Shown here: in pieces, positions 1 to 11,219 of the stretch
Numbering within the stretch: the stretch's first letter is position 1
How the letters are laid out: every line of letters starts with the position of its first letter
Source of the DNA: Paragyromitra xinjiangensis
Lineage: Eukaryota > Ascomycota > Pezizomycetes > Pezizales > Discinaceae
DNA: 64,000 nt
Assembly: GCA_038503065.1 (NCBI GenBank)
Contig: JBCAMK010000004.1
Span: 1,997,001-2,061,000, forward strand
Reading direction: 5' to 3'
Translations under genes and position numbers: made by a program
The notes under the pieces: generated by a model
Database searches by the model: none
Seen by the model: the letters and a program-made list of their open reading frames with translations, nothing else
Told to the model about the DNA's origin: nothing

Positions 1-187
1 CATAAATTGACCCCTCACCTACTAGTGGGTAGATACTGGCACAGTAGAAACCCCACTTAGTATTGCCTCAATGTAGATATTTCAACCCGTACCCAACCCA
101 GGAAGAAGATACACCTGCCTGTTCTTCAACCCCTCATCAAAACTCCTGCCCCACCCGCAGCACGCTTCCACCATCTACTCTCTTCAA

Positions 188-1403
188 ATGGCATTCGCAG
201 ACTACGACAAGATTCTCCTGTTTGGTGACTCGATTACAGAGCAGGCATATGAACAAACTAGGTAGTTATATATATTCCAAGCCTTTGCCTTAAAATGATC
301 GTACGATACATGTACTAAAGAGTGTGACCCTACGCTCCAGAGGGTTTGGCTTTGCTGCAGCACTGGCAGATGGTGAACACCCACCCACCGGCAGCCTTTG
401 AATTGAAATCACCAGAAACTAACATTTTTTAAGCATACAAGCGCAGGCTAGAAGTTGTTGGTAGAGGCTTTAGGTTTGTTGGTTATTAATGATTACTATT
501 GGGAATCCTAACACGTTGACACAGCGGATACAACACTCTTCACGGCCTAGATGTTCTTCCGAGAGTCGTCCCCCCACCAGGCTCATCGCGCATTGTACTT
601 ACTGTGAATATTCTCCTTGGTTTCTTCGGCTGATGATCAGGACTTGCTAGACATTTTTCTAATTTTTTCCTTGGTATAGACCGTTTTTCTAGGCACCAAT
701 GATGCTGTCCTATCCGATCGGCCGCAGTATGTCCCTCTGGATCAGTATTCTAACAACCTGCGTAGAATAATCAACCATTCAGCGTTGAAAGCCCATGATA
801 CCAGATTTATCCTCATTACTCCTGCTCCACTCTGTGAGTATGATACGCAAGCAAGGGATGCTGCCATGGGAAAGCACTATATACAGCGGCTAGTTGCCAA
901 TACAAAGCTATATGTAGATGCGACTTTGGAGGTTGGGAAGGACCTTGGTGTCCCAACCGTGAACCTCTGGGAGGCTTTTATGGAGTATGTTGGAGGATGG
1001 GAAGAAGGCAAGCCTTTTCCGGGGTCAAAAGAGATTCCGAAAAACGAGAAATTTGCAGACCTGTTTCGAGACGGTAAGTCGGCTTTTTATATGCGAATTC
1101 GTATTATCCAGTAAATTGTCGACAATAAAAGTTCCAGCAGTATTTTATCTGAAAAGTCAAAAGCTAAGAGATATGTATAGGCCTTCACTTCATGCCAAAG
1201 GGGTATGTGTAATTTAAACCCTAATTTCCCTTTGGCCCACAGAAACGTTCTTCTAACTGGTAGTAAATTTTCACCATCCCAGGTACGAGATTATGTACAG
1301 ACTCGTGAGAAAGGCCATAAAAGAAAATTATCCAGACCTGGATCCGGAGGCCCTGGAGTATATATTCCCTCAGTGGGAAGTCGCTCCAAAGGCCGAACCT
1401 TAA
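188..1403 (+). CDS. IAH1: GDSL-type isoamyl acetate-hydrolysing esterase
   Basis: SGNH/GDSL hydrolase of the IAH1 family, which cleaves acetate esters such as isoamyl acetate. Seen: ATG at 188 followed by KILLFGDSITEQ (block I with the nucleophile Ser), a short exon RGFGFAAALAD, then RRLEVVGRGFSGYN, then VFLGTNDAV (block III Asn), a long exon about 690-1074 (DRPQYVPLDQYSNNLRRI to EKFADLFRDG), then GLHFMPKGYE (block V Asp-x-x-His) and a last exon ending APKAEP and TAA at 1401. At least six short introns with GT-AG borders are needed; the one at 1075-1180 follows a clear gtaagt. All catalytic blocks are present and the length fits the family (about 250 aa). Family assignment is firm; the physiological substrate is inferred. 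Confidence 0.85.
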
Positions 1404-2251
1404 TACACAGACGAAGAACAACTTGTTACCGATTTTGAGCATGTATGACTGTTCTCTAAATAGAGTATTTAAACCCTTTAATCGAGGAGCCATACAAGTG
1501 TAGGTACCTGAGTATCAGTGGCATGGGTACCTAGGCGCGCACATGTAGGTACATATATCTTGAGTAAAAAGAAACTTGGAAACTGCAATTTTTAGGCGTC
1601 AGCTTTCTCTCAAAGATCAGATGGTGGGGTATGCAAGGCGCGTAAGGCGCACATATCTCGTGGTTGAAGGGGGTGGGGGGTGTGCTGATACACCAGCTCC
1701 CTGGCCTTGAGCCGTGCTCTTACGCCAACCAAATCCCCACGTCCGGTTGTACATACCTCATACCTTTGCTGCTTGCCCTGTAAAGCTGTCCCAGGAAAAC
1801 AAAGAAGGCTTCCAAAACAATCCCCAGACGCAGTGTCGACAGCTTACCGATTGTCTTGAATTTACCGTATCATATTTAACGCTTTTGACCCTCGTTGCTG
1901 TGGTATCCGTGATCATCCTGCAGCATCCCTCTCAACCGTGAACTTCACTAAATCCCCACCTCTGAGGCAACTTTCGCCGAGAGGCTTCAGCTAGCTTCCA
2001 GTACTGCCCCTTCACATCGCTTGTGGGACTGCGTCCTGACTTCACTCTTCTCCGAATTGTGGGCAGTTCTACTTGATTGTCGGCCGTTACTCGTGACACC
2101 GTCTCCCACTCGTCCGGTATAACGAAAGTTACTCCTATCACGGCATTACCGAGATTTACTACATCGAAAGATACGTGGAGGTATTGGGAGGAAACTCTCG
2201 CTAGAGAGTGAGGCTTGCCTCCGAAGGGGGGTTGTGCATGTACTCCTAGGG
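1404..2251. other. Intergenic, no gene seen
   Basis: About 850 bp between two genes in the same direction. It holds the 3' flank of the esterase gene and the promoter and leader of the next gene. Short open frames on both strands have no recognisable similarity. A purine run (gggggtgggggg) lies near 1669-1680. No tRNA or repeat recognised. Confidence 0.5.
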
Positions 2252-4395
2252 ATGGAGTCGTTCAATGTACCTCAGCAAGTCTGGGGGGTGCACGACTTGG
2301 TTGAAGAAATCCGAATGTTGAAAGCTGTCCAATTTAAGCACGCTGAGCGTTTCACTCAACATACCGAGAGGATTGGACGGCTGGAGCAACAGCAGGATGA
2401 CTCGAAAATCCGCTCGTTATGGAGCACGCCCTCTCCATTCCCTCCTATGCTAAGTACTGGCACGTTTTCTCAACGTAGGCTTTCTTCTCAGGGTTCTCGC
2501 TTGTTCTTCTCACCTCCTATTATTCAGTTGTCTTGGCTTTGATTGGACTAACATTGTGGTCATTTTCAACAGAACCCGTCAGTTCCGAGCCCGTAGATGA
2601 CTTTAACGACTTTGACGAAGAGCAGCAGCGGAGTTTGTTAGCGGAGTTGCAGCTGGATGACGTCGATGTGCCTAGAAGAGGTGCTTCAAGAGCAAACAGT
2701 GTACGATTTGATGATAGTGCCATCCAGAATCATTGGATTCATGATTCACAGAGTTCAAATGACTATTTTGGGCATCGGAATGGCAATAGCATAGGAGGAG
2801 GGTATCCTATGACCGAAAGATCATCATCTCATAAATCCGACTACAAATCTGACGGAAGACAAAGCTCCGTGCGTTCCTACGGTGATAATAGCTCCTTTTT
2901 TGATGGTGATATCGGGACACTTTTCCACCCATCACTCCAAAATCTCGACATTCTAGATTGCGATGCACACCGGCCCTCTGCACCCGCCTCTGGACCGGCT
3001 CCTGCGATTATCCGCTGCTGGCTTGACAACACTTCTTCATTTGATTCGTTACTTTACGCTGTTGTCTGCACTGGCTCAGTCAAGTCTTTGGTTGATATTT
3101 CCTTAATCGCCCGATTTGGGTTGCAGGATCAGATGACCAAGGACAAAGATGGTGAATACAAGATTAGCCTAGCGATCTATCTTCCTGATGCAACAATCCA
3201 ACAACCAACAAGAGGGAACGGACAAACACAGCTGCCCAGACTGACTGTCCGATTCACTGTGGTCCCTAGCCGAAAATCGACTAATGCAGAAAATGAAGTC
3301 GGAATATTTCTGGGTAGCGACGTCTTGTCAGACCACATGGGAGATGTGCTATTTTCACAAAGTCAGTTGCTTTTATACGTAGATGATGGCCGGAAAATGT
3401 TCGTGCCTTTTGCTCGTCCCGGCACTCAAGTAGGATTTTCGGATGTTTGCACAATACATATTGGCGACCAACTTTCGGAGCAAAAGCCGGAAGAACTATG
3501 TCCACAGGGTTCGACAAATCAACAAGAACAGGGGCCCACAATCAGGCCTGATCGTATAAATGGATCTACCAAAGGTGATTGTTCAGGAATAAGCATGGAC
3601 GAGACCACAAGAGTTCATCTTCCTGTATCGTCGCCAAAACCTGTTCGAGGCCGGAAAGCAGCAATTATTAGCAGCGTTGAACCAGCTGAATCGCCCACAA
3701 TTCCGGATGAAACGCCAAGTAAAGATAACTACAGGAGGGACAGCATCCACCATTCCGAGGGAAGTGGGTTTGATAAGAAGCGTGAAGTGGGGTGGAGGGA
3801 AGATTTCAGTATTGGGTTTGAATTTTCTAATGAAGCTGTAATCTCTTCGAACGAAGACGACACCGCAAAAGAGTCTCGATATACCGATCGTAGAACTAGG
3901 AGTGATGGAGAGGGGAACGCTTGGAACTCGAGTAATATAAAGGCTAATGAGCTCGGGGCCGGGGGATCTAAGGGCGCTGTTGGTGTTTGGGAATCATGGA
4001 GAAAAGGGCAAACAACACAGAAAAAGGATCCCCAAGCCCCTTCACGTGGAATGAAGGTTCTCCGCACATCAAAATCGTCTTCCTTATCAGACGCAAGAGT
4101 AAACCACCAGCCCGAAGATGGCGGTACTTTAGTAGACGAACCCAACTCGAATACAGCAGCAGTTACTCCCCAAGGCTTCACTAGGACCGATTCCTCTCTA
4201 AGCGCAGGTGCTACTAGTACAGAAGAAAAGATTATGTTTCGGTCTCAGCGCAGGACGAGCTCGGCAGAGGTCCAGTCTTCATTTTCGATGGGAAATCCGG
4301 CCCTCGTCCCAAAACCCAAAACCTCGAATGTGGTTGGAGGTGCTTCAGCGTTTCACTGGATGGCGTCAAAGGCTTCGACATCAACTGTTGAATAG
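2252..4395 (+). CDS. Conserved fungal protein with degenerate retropepsin-like domain
   Basis: Two exons: 2252-2474 and 2573-4395, with a 98-bp intron (GTAGGC...CAACAG); joining in phase gives about 681 aa. The N-terminus (MESFNVPQQVWGVHDLVEEI, then a helical segment rich in Glu/Lys/Gln to about residue 60) reads like a conserved Pezizomycotina protein whose function I do not know. Residues about 235-370 hold YAVVCTGSVKSLVDISLIAR and, about 80 residues on, FLGSDVL..HMGDVLFSQSQLLLY. This order matches retropepsin-like proteases (hhDTGS...sLIs..lA..lGL, then hLGxDhL), but the catalytic Asp position is Cys. The rest is Ser/Asp/Glu-rich and probably disordered. Gene structure is certain; the fold is my inference from motif spacing. 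Confidence 0.8.
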
Positions 4396-4919
4396 ATGCC
4401 AAGGAAACAGCATTGATCGGGTGGTTTTTGGGCGTATTGGTGTAGAGCCCTTTGCAGCGAGTGGTTGGGGAGGTGCACAAATGAATCCATCATGGGATTT
4501 CATGCAGCGTGCTTTGGCTTTGAATTGTTGGGCCTTGTGAGAAATAGAGAATTCGGGGGAATTTTCGAGGATTATGGGCTGGGCTTACGCGTTATTGTTT
4601 CTTCGTTTGTCTATTTTTTCCTGGGCGCAATATTCGGGTAGGGAGTCGATGGGTCGATTAGAGGAGATCTCCAGGACGGGATTAATTAGGCCTGGGGTTA
4701 TTACAACAATGCATCACGAAAGAGATAGTTAGGCAGGTACTGTTGTTGGCAGTGAAACGGCTGCAGCTGCTAAAAGCAGGACGAATAGAAACTAAGAGAT
4801 GACTCCGTTGATTATATTATTGTTATCCCAAGACCACATTGAGCATATGAAAACAAAGCCAAACTATAGATTCTGGCCAAAACGTGCGGAATGGGGCCAG
4901 GGTATGTATTCATGGTCTA
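4396..4919. other. Convergent intergenic spacer
   Basis: Spacer between the convergent 3' ends of the preceding plus-strand gene and the following minus-strand hydrolase. It is expected to hold both 3' UTRs and polyadenylation sites. No other feature recognised. Confidence 0.5.
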
Positions 4920-5884
4920 TCACAAGAGAGATTGCAATGATACAGTAGTTGATTGCTTTGTATCCTTGACCACAGAGGCAATTCTCCGAAACCTGAGAGG
5001 TTCCAAGTTAATACTAGGAATATTCTCCAAAACACGTGGAACCAGGAGCTGAGGAGCTTACTCTTCAATGTTGGAGTCGCCCATAACTTCATACAACCAA
5101 CTTTCACTGGAAGTCACTGTGGCACCCTCTGCACGCAATCGAGCTAGGGCGATGGGTGTCTCTTGCTTGTTACAGGAAGAGACACCGTCTGCTATAACAT
5201 AGACCTTATGGCCCAATGCCAGAAGGTCTAACGCATACATACAGAACTAGGTCAGCCAATCCTAACAGTAGGATGGGAAGGAGGGCGCACCAAGCACGGT
5301 CTGCGTGACGCAGATATGGCTTTCGATACCAACGATAGCCACAGAATGGGGAGCCCCCGACAGCGCCGCTTTCAACTCAGGAATAGCCATAGAGAACAAA
5401 GTCTTGTCCCAATTGCCTTTGGCATGTTCGATTGAAAGCTCGGAGACAACTTCACCAAGACGGGTTCGGTTTTGGGTAGTTACATAAACGGGAATATTGA
5501 GGATTTGGCCTTTTCGAGATCAGTTTAGCTATGACCAAGGGATATGTATAGTTTGGGGCGGGGTCGTAATACTGGCTCTGAGAAGCTTTTGAGCTGTGGC
5601 AACACTACACCGGGGGTCTAATGATCAGGACTATGGTTGTAATTGGGAACAGGTTTTCTCTGGATAGTTACCAATGCTCGAATCCATGAATTGGTTGTCG
5701 GAACTTCTCTTGCAAGTCGCAAATGCTTTATAGGGACGAAAATTAGCACTGGGGGTTCCCTCCCTGCTGTTGATGCTACTCACAGTAGAACTGGGTTTTC
5801 TATAACCAAAAGGTTAGTTTTCTGCCTAGATCCGTTTGGAGATTTGGTTTAGTTCTGCTTACGAAGTTTGCCTGTGGTTACCAT
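4920..5884 (-). CDS. Isochorismatase-family cysteine hydrolase (ISOC-like)
   Basis: Read on the minus strand from ATG at 5884: MVTTGKLQ, intron, NPVLLICDLQEKFRQP, intron, VATAQKLLRAS, intron, QILNIPVYVTTQNRTRLGEV, then LSGAPHSVAIVGIESHICVT, an exon MYALDLLALGHKVYVIADGV, and a final short exon FRRIASVVKD ending at TGA 4920-4922. The Asp of ICDLQ, the Lys region and the Cys of GIESHICVTQT match the catalytic Asp-Lys-Cys triad of cysteine hydrolases of the isochorismatase superfamily; the pattern is closest to ISOC1/ISOC2-type proteins rather than nicotinamidases. At least five introns of about 50-65 bp; the last is GTAAGC...CTCAG. Length near 200 aa is typical. Probably mitochondrial or cytosolic; the substrate is unknown for most members. 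Confidence 0.85.
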
Positions 5885-6376
5885 ATTTAATCGTGGAATT
5901 TACTGTTGGGGTATAGAATAAAGTTTGGGGGAGTCTAATTGGAGATTGTGGGGTTAAAGAAAGCTAAGAGCAGGCTCTCGGGTAGTCTGCTAGGAAGCTC
6001 ATGCGGGGATATATCGGCAACAAGACCTCGGCTACTCTTAGCCTTATCTTATCTTATCTGATCCGAGCTAGTTTATCCGACGCTGGGACTGATAGCCATG
6101 CTGGGGATCTATAGCTTAGCTGGAGGTGCTCTACCGTATATTGATCTTATAGATCAGCTGCGCAAGATATATCTACACACTAATAGCGAAGGACACTATA
6201 ACTTTTCGGTTCCTTGTTCTGTAAATTACCTTTCGGCATACACTGTAGGCCAAACTCAGTTACTCTTTTGAAATTAGATCAGGTTTTACGAATTATTGCG
6301 GTCTACTTTAAAATAGGAAAAAAATTACTGTGATTTCTAACCTAGAAATCATTTTACTTGAACAACTTCAAGTAAT
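5885..6376. other. Intergenic, small palindromes only
   Basis: Promoter side of the hydrolase gene and 3' flank of the next minus-strand gene. Contains a short (cttat) run near 6047-6060 and small palindromes such as gatcttatagatc near 6143. Nothing coding recognised. Confidence 0.4.
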
Positions 6377-6992
6377 TCATAATCCGCCCTGAAGAGAAAA
6401 GGAAGAAATAAGAAGGACCAAGACATTTATGATGGACCACACGAATGGAATCCAAGTACTCATTCGAAAATAACCTGCCAATTGTAAGTATCATATCTTC
6501 GCCAAAACTTGGCTGCAAATAGTTCTTGAGTAACATACCTGCATTATAGACTGCAGCAAGACTGTAGGTTTCTTAATGTTAGTTGAGTGTCATTGAAAAA
6601 CGAAGGAGCAATCGAGAGGTATAAAACACTTACATGAACCCCACTATTGTACCTGACATCGTGGCCTCAATGCCTCCAAGAAAAGCATATAAAAATGGCA
6701 CCCCAAGAGATAACTTTGTCGGGTGCATCGCAAACGCCCAAAAACCTGCTGCGAGATGAAACGCGGCATATACGATTAGTGTCCAGAACAGTGTAAACCT
6801 CCATATATCTGTGCTGTAGAAAAGATATGCTGCGACGCCAGGGTCTGGATTTATGGGCCAGTAGAGAGATGGGAACGGAGGGACTTCGTAGCCCATAGGC
6901 ACGGAGCCTAGGTGATAACTGTGGTTGGACTAGTTAGTAAAGGAGAGTCCGTCAAAGTTATTATTCATAGGGCCGTACTTAAAGGAGACCAT
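6377..6992 (-). CDS. TMEM170-family integral membrane protein
   Basis: Minus strand, ATG at 6992: MVSFN, intron, YHLGSVPMGYEVPPFPSLYW, then three hydrophobic helices (FTLFWTLIVYAAFHLAAGFW; LGVPFLYAFLGGIEATMSGT; a last one WIPFVWSIINVLVLLISSFS) and TGA at 6377-6379. Two more introns split LAAVYNAG and YFRMSTWIPF. The DIWRFTLFWTL and FLYAFLGGIEA blocks are the signature of the TMEM170 family; human TMEM170A shapes ER sheets and nuclear pores, a role not shown in fungi. About 140 aa, as expected. The first exon (four codons plus a split codon) was chosen because it joins in phase across a short intron with a TACTAAC branch site; a start at the internal Met at 6902 is possible. Confidence 0.8.
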
Positions 6993-7236
6993 TGCTGCCT
7001 CTATTCTTATTTCTTGCGTGTTCTAACCTTCATCTGGCTATCACGTTGATCACGCTCTGGAGAGACTTGAGCAGATCCGAGGTTCAACTGTCAGGTCCAC
7101 CAAGGTTGTTGCCGAAACCTAGGAAGCCGATGTGGTCCAGTTTAGAATTCTTGGCAAGGAACGTCAACGCGAACAACACTGACACTTCCGAGCTCTAACA
7201 CCCTTCAGCAAAAGCCCCAAGACACAAGCTATCACC
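6993..7236. promoter_or_regulatory. Divergent promoter, TMEM170-like / PEX8
   Basis: Only 244 bp separate the two start codons, so both genes must draw on the same short control region. No clear TATA box; short pyrimidine runs face both genes. Confidence 0.5.
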
Positions 7237-9664
7237 ATGGTAGTCGACAAACGTCTCGATAATATTCTTCGGATTCTTCTCCAGCCTGGTCAAGCGGACC
7301 CAAATAATGCGGATGCCTCACGGTTCGAAAGCCCCTTTTCACCTCCCGGACGCGAGCCACGAAGCTAACTCGTAAGATAGCGTTTATGCTTCGGCTGCTA
7401 CCGTACTCGCAACCCTGACAAACCCGCTCAATGTTTCGTTACTCTCAACACAAATATTGATTTCACCTGCTATATGGGAGAATTTTGACGGCCTCAAAGC
7501 TGGTCTACGGGTTTTCGGAGTATTTCAGTCGGCAACATTGGGGAAAATCGAGAATCAGGATTCTATCTCCATACTAAGTGTTGAGGAATGGATCAACGCT
7601 CTAGTCCGGGGGGCCAACAACAACGGTACATATTCAACGCGGGGAAGAGAGAATATCGAGTTTTCTTGGGGCTCGAGGCTAACTATCAATAGTACCACGA
7701 TGGAAACATTTACTGTTACTGGGGGGGATTCTTTCGGCCGACCAGGAGAGATCGCATCTCCCCCGAGTGACCCGGAGAAGCTTAGAGGAGGCCTTCTGCA
7801 GAGCTGTGAATTTATCAGTAGAAACGAATGAGACTAATGGTGATTTATTGCAAATATCCCAAATATCACTGTGATTTACTAATTACAATTAGAGCTCGAG
7901 GCGGATACCCTCAGCCTTATACTTTCACATGCTATGCAAAGCTTGTCTAGAAAGGCGAAAGAAGTTATCAACTATGATGTAGGTCCAATCGCCACCAGCA
8001 GACATCAAGCCCAATTTATAACTAGCAATAGGCGCTTCTACCAGTAGTCATCAAATCAATCTATTATTCCCGGGAGGGGTTTCAATCTGGCTACTTTCTT
8101 TCAACAATTGATCATGATATCATGGATTTTGGAGGAAAGCTTGCTTGGCCGGTAAGATACCGCACCAACTGCTTGCATAGCAATTTCTAATACCTATTCA
8201 GAGCAAATCGAACTCTTTCCTTGAACTTCAAAATCGATCTGGAAGACCTATGTTTGCGGCTATGAGCGGCTTGGCACGCCTTGCTGCCGCTTCAATAAGG
8301 CATGCACAGGAACCTGCAGTCTTGTATGCTTTCTTGGAAAGGTAATAAACTCGAAACCCTTAAACAAGGGAACTTGGTTTTAACATTGTTTTGTTTTTAG
8401 TCTTTTAAATTTCTCCCAAATTTTAACAGCACAATGGAAGATGAATGGACTAAGTGAGATACCAATGTCTGAGGAAGCGAAACTTGTCGACGAGGATTCG
8501 CTGAAGGCGACAATTCCTGTTGTCTGGCAAATCCTAAAATCCATTTTGTTTGCGTCCACACTCATACTTCAGGAATTAATGTCACGTGTTGCCGAATCTC
8601 CTGCACTTTGTGACTCTGAAAGTATGTTAGCCGCTGGTATCCTCTCTGAAGTTAAATCTACTAATGTCAATAGACGGTCCTAAGATCTCATCAAAGGTCC
8701 TTCATGTACTACGTGGTTTTTATTTTATCACTTCAAGATTGGGTCCAAGTGCCTTTTCTTCATACAATTTCGTCTACTTTGCTGCTATTGACATACTATC
8801 GACTTACCCGCCACAAGCTGAGAAGTTTATCAAGGACATTGTGCCTACAGAAGGTAAACACTACAAGTCGGAGCCTTCGTTGATTTGGTAGATGCTAACC
8901 GATTTTTTTTAGTTGGAAGTATCCCCAAGAAATTACCGAACCGGATACTAGATCTTTTCTTCCTGAACACGGTTGAGCTCTTTGCGTCAACTGTGTCCCA
9001 GACAGTCAATGAAGATCTTGTTATCCCGGCCACCTCACCGTATCTCGCCCCTGGACTAGAATCCAGTCTACACCCCCATTTTGAGTCAGCACACTCTGTT
9101 ATGCTTTCCATAATCAGTGCCCCGCCATCTGCAGAACTTGGCTCTCGAATTCTTCCGTTCTATATCGAGTCAGCATTTGAGGCTTTCCCAGCCTCCCTCT
9201 CAGCACGGCAATTCCGTCTAGCATTTGGAACAATAATTCGAGAATGTAGTCCCCCGCAACCAATTTCGAAGCTCCAACCACACCTCACGGATGTGATTCT
9301 TGAGATCCTCTGTGAGCGTGCAACCCGTGCTTCAACTACACCATTGCCAAACTTGGTCGACGAGGGTGCTGTAGGTTTGAGCGAGAAGGACGTGTGTATA
9401 CTTGCACTGATTGATGGGCTCCCATCGATGCAAGTCAATGCTATGGAGCGGTGGCTCGAGCCCACTGCAGAGCTGTTGGATATGGTAGACAATCCAGGGA
9501 GTAAGCTGAGGATTAGAGAAAGGTTCTGGGACGTATTGAGTAGCGAGCTTGATGTTGAGAGAGCTGAGGTGGCAGTAAGGTGGTGGACTATGGGAGGAAG
9601 GGAGAAAGTCCTGTTTGGTAGAGAAAAACCCGAGGGAATTGAGGGTGTACGGAGTATGTTGTAA
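7237..9664 (+). CDS. PEX8: Peroxin 8, peroxisomal importomer protein
   Basis: Fungal-specific peroxin found on the lumenal side of the peroxisome membrane, where it links docking and RING complexes and helps cargo release from Pex5. Seen: MVVDKRLDNILRILLQPGQA at 7237, ATVLATLTNPLNVSLLSTQI, LSVEEWINALVRG, then FDHD...LQNRSGRPMFAAM, QWKMNGLSEIPMSEEAKLVD, LHVLRGFYFITSRLGPSAFS, FFLNTVELFAS, a long exon 8918-9664 with FESAHSVMLSIISAP, FPASLSARQFRLAF, and RWWTMGGREKVLFGREKPEG before TAA. These blocks follow the order I know for Pezizomycotina PEX8. Introns are many and short; the junctions between 7330 and 7430 and between 7830 and 8180 are not settled. The C-terminus is -VRSML, where PEX8 usually has a SKL-type PTS1. 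Confidence 0.8.
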
Positions 9665-10262
9665 CGGATTGGTAGCGAAATCTTAGTCTTTTTTTGTCAC
9701 TCATGGTTTGTATTGGTTTTGGTATAGTTATAGACACTAATCGGACAGTAATCTGATTTAAATTGAAGATAATCTTGAAGTTTCAAAGTAATTCGGCAGA
9801 TTCATGCATCTCAGTTGAATTTCACCATCTTGCGGTGATGAATTTATTGAGTACATCTAAACTATCCTGCGTAATAAGTAGGCTGGGATGGCTTTTGGAA
9901 CTTCTAGTGTGTGGCGTTACGTCCCTTTGCTTATAATCCCTATGGATAGCAATGAACGATATGATGTGACCTAGCAGTAATATGAATGATAAGGTACTTT
10001 GTCAATTCCCCTAAAAAAAGCAATCATCTTCGAGTGATATTTTGTGACTTGGGTATAATGTATCTCGTTACGATCCGATATTCTGGGTCTTGATGGTGCC
10101 GTGAGGGAGATTGCCATAAATACTGGACAATACAAATCGATTATAGAAAACTTTACGGGAGTCATCACACGAAAGAAGCGATGGTTTGCGATTAATTTCA
10201 CTACTCAGATATCAGGAGATCGTTTTGACCGCGAGACGTTGAATATCCTTTTCATAGATGAG
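9665..10262. other. Intergenic, edge of repeat island
   Basis: 3' flank of PEX8 running into the repeat island. AT-rich, with short open frames that have no recognisable similarity. No gene supported. Confidence 0.4.
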
Positions 10263-10650
10263 CCTTACAAGTAATCCTATTCTAAATAAAAACTCTCGCC
10301 AACTGAGAAACAGAACATGTCTTTCTCTTCTTTGGTGAGTCTTACAGGTAATCCTATTCTGAATGAAAAACCCAGGCCAACTGAGAAACAGACCAAAATA
10401 TCTTTCTCATATATGATGAGCCTTGCAAGTGACCCTATTCGGAATGAAAAACTCCGGCCGACTGAGAAACAGGCCAACATGTCCTCCCCTTGAATGATCT
10501 TTTCGAGTAATCCTGTTCTGAATAAAAACTCCGGCCAACTGAGAAACAGACCAACATGTCTTTCTCTTCTTGGATAGTCTTTGCAGGTAATCCTATTCTG
10601 AATAAAAACTCCGGCCAACTGAGAGTCAGACCAACGGACTTCCGTTCCAG
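10263..10650. repeat. Tandem repeat, 77-81 bp unit, five copies
   Basis: Five diverged head-to-tail copies. Each has the core taatcctattctgaat, aaaaactccggcc and aactgagaaacag, then a variable tail (acatgtctttctcttct-like). The core starts at 10272, 10349, 10430, 10508 and 10588, giving spacings of 77, 81, 78 and 80 bp. The minus strand stays open for about 110 codons through the array, with a repeating FSVG.SF.fRIG peptide, but spacings not divisible by three and the lack of any family match argue against coding. Confidence 0.85.
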
Positions 10651-11219
10651 GTTGAGGTGAATGAAACCCCCCCGCAGCCCAATCCTATCCTGAATAGTTT
10701 TCCCCTTATTGCGTTCTAGTTGGACCAGCAATAAACCTAAGGGATAATAGTCAGAAAAAATCTATAAACCACAAGATAGCTCGGATGAGGATGACAAACC
10801 TCTTACCAAATGTCGCTCGGGGGCGCTTTAATTGTTTGAATTAGGTTTGAATAATGTCATACCTTTAATCGCGATGACTGTGAGAACGCGGAAATACCAT
10901 CTAAAGTTTGTCGAATGGTATGCGGTGATATTTCCTGGAGGGAGACGACTACCCGTTGGTGAAGGGTAACTGAATGGAAATAAGATGACGATGGCTTTTG
11001 GTGTTAAATACCCCGATGGTAGTCGCCGGCGTAGTCGAGAGCGTAAACTGACGTTTGAATGCGACAGTGGGAAGTTAAATTGTAACGTGCTTTCCTTGTT
11101 TAGATCCGAATGATCGGAGAGGATCAAAAGTTTTTAATGCCTTAGCAAGGTTCTTGTTGAGATTGTTAATGGATTATGAACCGTCCTCTTTGGTATTGGT
11201 TCTTGGTGATTTCAATACC
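10651..11219. other. Non-coding spacer between repeat arrays
   Basis: About 570 bp joining two tandem arrays. A short minus-strand open frame (10828-11127) has no recognisable domain. Probably part of one larger repetitive unit with the flanking arrays. Confidence 0.4.
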
